Assembly (NCBI GenBank): GCA_026712885.1
Contig: JAPOPO010000491.1
Coordinates: 1-9,442 of the forward strand
Direction of reading: 5' to 3'
DNA length: 9,442 nucleotides
Origin: Rhodospirillales bacterium
Lineage (GTDB): Bacteria; Pseudomonadota; Alphaproteobacteria; UBA828
Below are positions 1-5,594 of this stretch, in pieces. Both the position numbers and the translations under genes were made by a program. Under the pieces are notes generated by a model. It had not been told where the DNA came from and did no database searches. It saw only the letters and a program-made list of their open reading frames with translations. How positions within the stretch are numbered: position 1 is the first letter of the stretch; every line of letters starts with the position of its first letter.

Positions 1-2430
1 CCATTCGCCGCTCCGGTTGGCGGTCTCCGAACCGAGGTTGACGTCCTCGCTCTTCACCGTGACCTCGGAGCCGGGCGGGGCTCGGCCCGCGATCACCGCG
101 CTGCCATCGGGTTTGATTCGCACGGTATCGAAACTGGGTGGCGTCACCGCCGGCGCCAGCTCTTCGTCAGGCGTCGTCTCCTCCGATACATCCGGCGCGA
201 CGGCCGGTTCCTGAGCCTCTTCCACCGGCTCGTCGGGTACGACGCGCGTCTCGACGATGGGCTGTTCCGCCTTCTCGCCTTTCTCCTCTTCTGCAGGGAG
301 CGCGGGATCATCAGCGGCAGTCTCGGTCGCGCCTTCGTCGGCCGCATCCTGGCTACCGTCAGCCGTCGCCGCAGACTCGGTCGCCTCTTCATCCACCTCA
401 GCGGTGGGCGCAGTGCCGTCTTCGCCCTCCGCCATGTTGTCGGTGCCGGTCGCGTCGTCCCCTGCCCCCGGCTCGGCCGTAGCCGCCTCATCCTCCTCGG
501 TGGCAGCCGCGGTGCCGTCTTCGGTCTCAGCCATCGTCTCGGTGCCGGCCGCGTCTTCCGTTTTCTCCGCTTCAGGCGCAATCGCTACGTCTTCCTCAGG
601 GGCAGGCGCGGCGCCGTCGTCGGCCTCCGTCTTCGTGACGGCATCGGGCGCGTCTTCCGCTGATCCTGCCTCAGGCGCGGCCGCTTCACCCTCTTCGGTG
701 GCGGGTGCTGTACCGCCCTCGGCAGCCGCCATCGTGTCGGCGTCGGCCTCATCATCGGGCCCCCCCGCCTCGGCGGCGGCCGTATCATTGTCCTCGGTAG
801 CCGGCGCAGCGCCATCTTCGGCCTCTACCATCGTGGCACCGCCGGTCGCGGCTCCCGTTGCCTCTGTCGTAGCCGCAACCGCTGCATCGTCCATGGTGCC
901 AGGCGCGGTTTCGCCGTCATCGACCGCTGCCATCGTGTCGGTGCCGGACGCGTCTCCCCCTGTCCCCGCCTCGGTCTCGGCCGCAGCATCCTCGTCGGTG
1001 CCGGGAGCCGTGCCGTCGTCGCCCGCTGCCATCGTGTCGGTGCCGGACGCGTCTCCCCCTGTCCCCGTCTCGGTCTCGGCCGCAGCATCCTCGTCGGTGC
1101 CGGGGGCCGTGCCGTCGTCGCCCGCCGCCACTGCATCGGGGTCGGCTGCGTCGTCCGTTCCCTCTGGCTCAGCTGAAGCCGCGGCATCGTCCTCGTTACC
1201 AAGTGTGGTGCCGTCGCCAGTCGCCGCCATCGTGTCGATACCGGACGCGTCTCCCCCTGCCTCGGTCTCGGCCTCAGCATCCTCGTCGGTGCCGGGGGCC
1301 GTGCCGTCGTCGCCCGCCGCCACTGCATCTGGGTCGGCTGCGTCGTCCGTTCCCTCTGGCTCAGCTGAAGCCGTGGCATCGTCCTCGGTACCAAGTGTGG
1401 TGCCGTCGCCAGTCGCCGCCATCGTGTCGGTACCGGACGCGACGTCCGCAGTCCCCGGTTCGGCCGCAACGGCTGTCTCCTCGTCAGCGGTGGGCTCGGT
1501 GCCGTCACCAGTCGTGGCGGCAACGTCGCTTTCGGAGGCGTCTTCCGCTTCCTCTGCCGTAGCCGCAGCCGCTGCATCATCTTCAGCGGCAGTTGCGGTG
1601 CTGTCGTCGCCCTCCGCTATCGCGTCGGCACCGGCCGCGTCGTCTCCTGTCGCCTCTGGCTCGGCCGCAGCCGCTGCATCGTCCTCGGTGGTGGGCGCGG
1701 TACCGTCGTCGCCTTCCGCCATCGTGTCGGTACTGACCGCAACTTCCGCTGCCTCTGGCGTAGCCGCTGCCGTCGCATCCTCTTCGTTCGCGGTCTCGGT
1801 GCCGTCACCGGTCGTGGCGGCAAGGTCGGCCTCGGCAGCGTCTTCCGTCGCTGCGACCGCAGGCGCGCCATCTTCGGCTGTCGCCGGCCCTTCCGTCTCT
1901 TCCTCCCGCACAACGGTATCGACGTCGCCCGCAGGCGGGTCAGCCGGAGTTGGAGTCGTCTCAGCCATCTCACCGGTTTCAACCTCGGTCGGCTTCTCGG
2001 GCGCTGCCGGCTCGGGTTCAGCCGTCTCTTCGTCCTCCGGGCCAGCACCGATGTCGCCGCCGGGAACGTCGGCAGGTACGGGCGTCGCTTCGGCCGTCTC
2101 TTCGGGCTTGGGCTCGGTCGGAGCGGGAGCGTCGGCGTCGGTGGTGGCGGGCGCCGCCTCCTCGACCGGAGCGGTTGTCCCTGCGTCGGCCGTCGTGGGC
2201 TCCGCCTTACTCGCCGGCGATACGCTGTCCCCGGTGCTCTCGGCCGCGCGGTCGGCGATGTCGACGGATTGACCCGACGTTTGCTCCGGGTCGTCCCCTC
2301 CTGTCAGGAACACGCCGAGCAGAACGCCGACGACCACGACGGCGGCGCCGGCAGGGGCCGCGATGCGAAGCGTCTCGCGCCGCCGCAACGCAGCGGCCAC
2401 GCGACCGGTGAAAGTGCCTGTCTCGCTCAC
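1..2430 (-). CDS. Membrane-anchored acidic repeat protein with Ig-like module, probable LysM-type cell-envelope protein (N-terminal part, runs off left edge)
   Basis: The minus-strand frame is open for 810 codons from GTG at 2430 to position 1. An in-frame TAG lies four codons upstream and there is no earlier start, so GTG is the first usable one; a weak AGGCG precedes it. Layout: residues 1-22 short and basic (RRRETLR); 23-42 a single membrane helix (AAPAGAAVVVVGVLLGVFL), with the rest predicted periplasmic; about 44-195 Pro/Glu/Thr-rich; about 200-698 fifteen acidic 33-residue repeats; about 700-760 more acidic linker; 763-810 the start of an Ig-like module (PPSFDTVRIKPDGSAVIAGR, then PPGSEVTV). 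In Alphaproteobacteria that module is typical of membrane-anchored proteins ending in a LysM peptidoglycan-binding domain, often near a LOG gene as here. LysM itself is not in the window, so that part is inference. Inferred role: a long flexible tether from the inner membrane to peptidoglycan or an envelope partner. That the frame is coding is near certain; the function is not. Confidence 0.93.
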   Translation of the reverse strand, partial: MSETGTFTGRVAAALRRRETLRIAAPAGAAVVVVGVLLGVFLTGGDDPEQTSGQSVDIADRAAESTGDSVSPASKAEPTTADAGTTAPVEEAAPATTDADAPAPTEPKPEETAEATPVPADVPGGDIGAGPEDEETAEPEPAAPEKPTEVETGEMAETTPTPADPPAGDVDTVVREEETEGPATAEDGAPAVAATEDAAEADLAATTGDGTETANEEDATAAATPEAAEVAVSTDTMAEGDDGTAPTTEDDAAAAAEPEATGDDAAGADAIAEGDDSTATAAEDDAAAAATAEEAEDASESDVAATTGDGTEPTADEETAVAAEPGTADVASGTDTMAATGDGTTLGTEDDATASAEPEGTDDAADPDAVAAGDDGTAPGTDEDAEAETEAGGDASGIDTMAATGDGTTLGNEDDAAASAEPEGTDDAADPDAVAAGDDGTAPGTDEDAAAETETGTGGDASGTDTMAAGDDGTAPGTDEDAAAETEAGTGGDASGTDTMAAVDDGETAPGTMDDAAVAATTEATGAATGGATMVEAEDGAAPATEDNDTAAAEAGGPDDEADADTMAAAEGGTAPATEEGEAAAPEAGSAEDAPDAVTKTEADDGAAPAPEEDVAIAPEAEKTEDAAGTETMAETEDGTAAATEEDEAATAEPGAGDDATGTDNMAEGEDGTAPTAEVDEEATESAATADGSQDAADEGATETAADDPALPAEEEKGEKAEQPIVETRVVPDEPVEEAQEPAVAPDVSEETTPDEELAPAVTPPSFDTVRIKPDGSAVIAGRAPPGSEVTVKSEDVNLGSETANRSGEW
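337..1833 (-). repeat. About fifteen in-frame tandem repeats of 93-102 bp (33 residues) inside the acidic tether
   Basis: A common codon (Met, or Val/Ile/Leu) recurs at plus-strand positions 433, 532, 631, 730, 829, 931, 1030, 1129, 1228, 1321, 1420, 1522, 1618, 1720 and 1822. Every spacing is a multiple of three: mostly 99, with some 93, 96 or 102. The protein consensus is roughly DTMAxxxDDGTAPxTEDDA, followed by an Ala/Glu/Pro stretch ending in a GDDASGT-like segment. Copies near the middle (931-1440) are nearly identical in DNA, while those at both ends have diverged. This suggests recent central expansion of an old array. All length changes seen keep the reading frame. Confidence 0.9.
1030..1443 (-). 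repeat. Higher-order 198/192-bp tandem duplication within the repeat array
   Basis: The block 1030-1227 (198 bp) is repeated at 1228-1419 (192 bp), and the start of a third copy runs to about 1443. By eye the two full copies differ at about six substitutions plus one 6-bp in-frame deletion, so they are about 97% identical. Each block is a pair of 33-residue repeats, one with Met at the anchor position and one with Val. This is the most recent visible event in the array and the likeliest place for length variation between strains or for assembly collapse. Confidence 0.85.
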
Positions 2431-2508
2431 TCGATACGCCTAGCAGTGATGGGCGGCGCCACGATACACGAGTCGTTCGAGGCGCGACAGTTTACCCCAA
2501 CTGACACC

Positions 2509-3483
2509 CTACCAGTCGCCGCCGGACGAAATTGCGGGCGGCGGGGACGGGGTCGGGCTCACCGGATTGCGGATCGCAGGCAGCGACTTGAGATAGGCGG
2601 CCATAGCCTCCAGATCCTCCTGGGTCAGATGGCGCAGCCCGTCGTCGATGGCCTCGCGCATCTCGCCCTGCACGTCGTCGCCATACGGCGTGAAGCCCGT
2701 GCGCAGGAAAAACGCCAGATCGATTTCGGACCATGAGCCGATGCCGGTCTCGCGATCGGGGGTGATGTTGGGAACCGAGATGCCACCGGGCCCAAAGCGC
2801 GACCCCGCCAGGTGCGGGCCGCGCTTCAGGGAGCCCAACATGTTGCGCGGTGTGTGGCACTCGGCGCAGTGGCCCAGCGTTTCAACGAGATAGCGCCCGC
2901 GCGCCAGGCGCTCGTCCTCGCCCGGATCGGCGCTGACGGGTTCACGCTCGAAGAAGAGCCAGCGCCAGGGGTGGAGAAAGAGGCGCACGCTGAACGGAAA
3001 CCGCAGCTCGTGCTCCATGTTGGGGGCGACGACCGGTTCCACCGCGTCGAGGTAGGCCTTGAGGTCGAGCATGTCCTCGCGCCGCATGCCGGAATACGCG
3101 GTGTACGGGAACGCCGGATAGTAGGTGCGGCCCTCGGGCGACTTGCCGTCACGCAGCGCGCGGATGAAATCCTCGTCGGACCAGCCGCCGATGCCGGTTT
3201 CAGGATCGGGCGTGATATTGGGCGCGGCGATCGCCCCCCAGGGCGAGGACAACATGCGCCCGCCGGCCAGGAAGGCACCGCCATTGGCGACGTCGGTGTG
3301 GCAGGGCGCGCAGCCCGCCGCGCGCAGGATGTAGGCGCCGCGCGCCACCGGGTCCGCGCTTGCCGGATCGGGCTCTACCGCAGGCTCAGCCGCAGAAGCC
3401 GCGCCGGCGAGCACGACGCTCGCCAGCATCGCCAGCACCAGCCAGGCGACGCGATGGGCGAAACGCGTTCTAAACCGTGCCAT
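2509..3483 (-). CDS. Secreted di-haem cytochrome c, alcohol/gluconate dehydrogenase cytochrome-subunit type
   Basis: The 324-residue protein starts at ATG 3483. The frame stays open to 3639, but this start puts a normal signal peptide at the N-terminus: RTRFAHR, a hydrophobic core to about 26, and cleavage after ASA near 31. A GGGA lies just upstream. Two c-type domains follow, each with a CXXCH haem site: CAPCH at 58-62 and CAECH at 206-210. Each site is followed by an APNITPD or VPNITPD segment (88-93, 238-243). Likely axial methionines are M133 (YSGM) and M275 (QGEM). LTQEDLEAMAAYLKSLP (286-302) is the usual closing helix. These features match the membrane-associated cytochrome subunits that take electrons from periplasmic dehydrogenases and pass them to the respiratory chain. 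The residues between about 161 and 180 are aromatic-rich and the C-terminus is a Pro/Ser tail. No dehydrogenase gene is adjacent, so the electron donor is unknown. The acidic tether gene starts 78 bp downstream on the same strand. Confidence 0.92.
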   Translation of the reverse strand: MARFRTRFAHRVAWLVLAMLASVVLAGAASAAEPAVEPDPASADPVARGAYILRAAGCAPCHTDVANGGAFLAGGRMLSSPWGAIAAPNITPDPETGIGGWSDEDFIRALRDGKSPEGRTYYPAFPYTAYSGMRREDMLDLKAYLDAVEPVVAPNMEHELRFPFSVRLFLHPWRWLFFEREPVSADPGEDERLARGRYLVETLGHCAECHTPRNMLGSLKRGPHLAGSRFGPGGISVPNITPDRETGIGSWSEIDLAFFLRTGFTPYGDDVQGEMREAIDDGLRHLTQEDLEAMAAYLKSLPAIRNPVSPTPSPPPAISSGGDW

Positions 3484-3528
3484 GGGATCCCGCGACCGTC
3501 CTGCTCTCGGCACTGTGAGCCGTACTCT

Positions 3529-3556
3529 GACATAGTCGCTTTCGTGGGCATTGCAA
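3529..3556 (-). promoter_or_regulatory. Possible promoter for the cytochrome gene
   Basis: On the minus strand TTGCAA (3556-3551), a 16-bp spacer and TATGTC (3534-3529) resemble weak -35 and -10 boxes, about 45 bp before the cytochrome ATG. They lie inside the 173-bp divergent gap that must also carry the LOG promoter. Matches to consensus are partial (4/6 and 3/6), so this is only a candidate. Confidence 0.25.
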
Positions 3557-3656
3557 CCAAGACACCGCCCGTCATCGCGGCTGGCGGCCGGGGGCAGTCT
3601 CTGGTACAGAGCGGCGCTCCTAGACGTCCAGCCACACAATCAGGATCAGATCGGCG

Positions 3657-4211
3657 ATGGCGGCGGTCGCGTCCCTTTGCGTCTTCTGCGGTTCCCAAAC
3701 GGGCCGTAACCCGGCCCACGCGGAGGCTGCCCGCAGCCTGGGCAAAGCGCTTGCCCAGCGCGGGATTGCGCTCGTCTATGGCGCGGGCGGCATTGGCCTG
3801 ATGGGGGTGGTGGCCGATGCCGTTCTGGCGGGTGATGGCAAGGCCATCGGCGTGATCCCCGAGAGTCTGGAGAGCCTCGAGGTGGCGCATCCTGGTCTCA
3901 CCGAGACGGTGGTCACCAAGGACATGTTCCGGCGCAAGCGGATCATGTTCGACCGCGCCGACGGCTTCGTGATCTTGCCAGGCGGATACGGCACCCTCGA
4001 CGAGTTCTTCGAGGTGCTGACCTGGAAGCAGCTCGGGCTCCTCGACAAGCCGATCGTCGTTCTCGACAGCGAAGGCTATTGGGGGCCGCTGCTGGATCTG
4101 CTCGAACAAGTGAGCGCCGAGGGGTTCGCTCCGCCGGTCACGTCCGGCCTCGCCACGGTCGTGCGCACCGTCGACGAGCTGTTTCACGTCCTCGACAACG
4201 GAGAGGCTTAG
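3657..4211 (+). CDS. LOG-family cytokinin riboside 5'-monophosphate phosphoribohydrolase (TIGR00730 Rossmann-fold protein)
   Basis: This 184-residue protein has the normal length and order of the LOG family. It opens with VCVFCGSQ-type sequence (LCVFCGSQTG, 7-16), followed by LVYGAGGIGLMGVVADAVL (39-57), the KDMFRRKRIMFDRADGF segment (88-104) and the family motif PGGYGTLDE (108-116). By family knowledge the Arg of the RK pair (R93) and Glu116 form the catalytic pair that hydrolyses the N-glycosidic bond of nucleoside 5'-monophosphates, releasing base and ribose 5-phosphate. The enzyme is cytoplasmic; there is no signal peptide. An AGGA lies 11 nt before the ATG. The gene diverges from the cytochrome gene and precedes icd by 141 bp. 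Older databases call this family lysine decarboxylase, which is wrong for these motifs. In bacteria the true substrate may be AMP or related nucleotides rather than a plant-type cytokinin; the sequence cannot settle this. Confidence 0.95.
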   Translation: MAAVASLCVFCGSQTGRNPAHAEAARSLGKALAQRGIALVYGAGGIGLMGVVADAVLAGDGKAIGVIPESLESLEVAHPGLTETVVTKDMFRRKRIMFDRADGFVILPGGYGTLDEFFEVLTWKQLGLLDKPIVVLDSEGYWGPLLDLLEQVSAEGFAPPVTSGLATVVRTVDELFHVLDNGEA

Positions 4212-4248
4212 GCGGTCTTCCGCGCCGTCTTTGGCGGCGGCGCTGACC

Positions 4249-4276
4249 TTGACCGGTAGGACCGCTTTGCTAAGGT
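4249..4276 (+). promoter_or_regulatory. Candidate housekeeping promoter for icd
   Basis: TTGACC (4249-4254), a 16-bp spacer and TAAGGT (4271-4276) lie in the gap between the LOG gene and icd, about 76 bp before the icd ATG. The -35 box matches TTGACA at 5/6; the -10 box is weak. A GC-rich leader follows. This placement suggests that icd is transcribed on its own, although read-through from LOG cannot be excluded because no clear terminator separates them. Confidence 0.4.
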
Positions 4277-4352
4277 GCGCGCGGCCCCGCCGGCAGCCGA
4301 CCCATTCCTCCCGGGGCCCCCTTGCCCGCAACGCATTCCTGGAGAGCTTCGG

Positions 4353-5567
4353 ATGGCGAAAATCAAGGTCGCCAACCCCGTCGTCGAGATCGACGGCGAC
4401 GAGATGACGCGAATTATTTGGGCCTGGATCAAAGACCAGCTGATCCTGCCCTATCTGGACATCGACCTCCTCTACTACGACCTCGGCGTCGAGCATCGGG
4501 ACGCCACCGACGATCAGGTCACGGTCGATTGCGCCGAAGCGATCAAGGAAATCGGCGTCGGCGTCAAATGCGCGACCATCACGCCGGACGAAGACCGCGT
4601 CGAGGAGTTCGGCCTCAAGAAGATGTGGCGTTCGCCCAACGGCACGATCCGCAACATCCTGGGCGGCACCGTGTTCCGCGAGCCCATCATCTGCCGCAAT
4701 GTGCCGCGCCTGGTGCCCGGTTGGGAGAATCCGATCGTGATCGGCCGCCACGCCTTCGGCGACCAGTACCGCGCCACCGATTTCGTGGTGCCCGGCAAGG
4801 GCAAGCTCACGGTGCGCTTCGAGCCCGAGAACGGTGGTGACGTCATCGAGCGAGAAGTGTTCGACTTCCCCGGTGGCGGGGTCGCGCTTGCCATGTACAA
4901 CCTGGACGATTCGATCCGCGATTTCGCCCGCGCCTGCATGAACTACGGGCTGGAGCGCGGCTGGCCGGTCTACATGTCCACCAAGAACACCATCCTCAAG
5001 TTCTATGACGGGCGCTTCAAGGACCTCTTCGAGGAGGTCTTCGAGGCCGAGTTCAAGGCGCGCTTCGAGGCCGCCGGCCTCACGTACGAGCACCGGCTGA
5101 TCGACGACATGGTCGCCGCCGCGCTCAAGTGGGAAGGCGCCTTCATCTGGGCCTGCAAGAACTACGACGGCGACGTGCAGTCGGACACCGTGGCCCAAGG
5201 TTTCGGCTCGCTCGGCCCGATGACCGCGGTGCTGGTGTTGCCCGACCGCCAGACCGGCCAGGCCGAGGCTGCGCACGGCACCGTCACCCGCCACTACCGC
5301 GCCTACCAGCGGGGTGAGGAGACCTCGACCAACCCGATCGCCTCGATCTTCGCCTGGAGCCGCGGCCTCAAGCACCGCGGCCGGCACGACGGCAACCAGG
5401 CGCTCATGGACTTCGCCGACACGCTGGAGCGCTGCTGCATCGAGTGCGTGGAAGCCGGCGAGATGACCAAAGACCTCGCCATCCTGGTCGGCCCCGAGCA
5501 GGGCTGGCTCAACTCCAAGGACTTCCTGGACGCGATCGACCGCCGTCTGCGCACCGCAATGGCGTAG
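4353..5567 (+). CDS. icd: NADP-dependent isocitrate dehydrogenase (EC 1.1.1.42), eukaryote-like homodimeric type
   Basis: This enzyme converts isocitrate to 2-oxoglutarate and CO2 with reduction of NADP, a cytoplasmic TCA-cycle step. The ATG at 4353 gives 404 residues, the usual length. GGAG (4341-4344) sits 8 nt upstream, and the protein begins MAKIKVANPVVEIDGDEMTR as in alphaproteobacterial and mitochondrial relatives. An upstream extension to 4275 is Pro-rich and not family-like. Substrate residues are intact: S94, N96 and R100 in SPNGTIRN, R109 in FREPI, R132 and Y139, K211, and metal-binding D251, D274 and D278. The family signature NYDGDVQSDTVAQGFGSLGP spans 270-289. HGTVTRHYR (308-316) carries the Arg-His pair (R313, H314) that contacts the NADP 2'-phosphate, supporting NADP rather than NAD. 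The gene converges on the protease gene with a 27-bp gap. Confidence 0.98.
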   Translation: MAKIKVANPVVEIDGDEMTRIIWAWIKDQLILPYLDIDLLYYDLGVEHRDATDDQVTVDCAEAIKEIGVGVKCATITPDEDRVEEFGLKKMWRSPNGTIRNILGGTVFREPIICRNVPRLVPGWENPIVIGRHAFGDQYRATDFVVPGKGKLTVRFEPENGGDVIEREVFDFPGGGVALAMYNLDDSIRDFARACMNYGLERGWPVYMSTKNTILKFYDGRFKDLFEEVFEAEFKARFEAAGLTYEHRLIDDMVAAALKWEGAFIWACKNYDGDVQSDTVAQGFGSLGPMTAVLVLPDRQTGQAEAAHGTVTRHYRAYQRGEETSTNPIASIFAWSRGLKHRGRHDGNQALMDFADTLERCCIECVEAGEMTKDLAILVGPEQGWLNSKDFLDAIDRRLRTAMA

Positions 5568-5594
5568 GGCGAGGCGCGCCCGCGAACACCCGAA

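Noticed and set aside
337..1833. CRISPR-like or non-coding satellite array
   Set aside because: The spacing is regular, but units are about 99 bp with no short identical repeat and unique spacer pattern, and all copies are translated in one open frame.
257..2272. A 671-codon plus-strand open frame rich in Ser, Ala and Val
   Set aside because: It is the antisense reading of the acidic repeat array. The codons for Asp, Glu, Ala and Thr on the other strand read as Ser/Val/Ala here, and the repeats remove stops. It has no plausible domain, and the opposite frame has a membrane helix and an Ig-like module. Automated annotation is likely to call this by mistake.
3484..3639. N-terminal extension of the cytochrome by 52 codons
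   Set aside because: It would bury the signal peptide. The ATG at 3483 gives a standard export signal at the protein start.
2812..3801. A 329-codon plus-strand frame across the cytochrome gene and the divergent gap
   Set aside because: It is antisense to two CXXCH haem domains and overlaps the LOG start in another frame.
4222..4243. GCGCCG/CGGCGC hairpin after the LOG gene as a terminator
   Set aside because: The stem is only 6 bp with a 10-nt loop and no T-run follows it.
4275..4352. N-terminal extension of icd by 26 codons
   Set aside because: The extra residues are Pro/Ala-rich and absent from the family, and the ATG at 4353 has a good binding site 8 nt upstream.
3375..5387. A 670-codon minus-strand frame opposite LOG and icd
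   Set aside because: It lies antisense to two genes with complete family motifs and its translation has no recognisable domain. Long antisense frames are expected in GC-rich codon-biased DNA.
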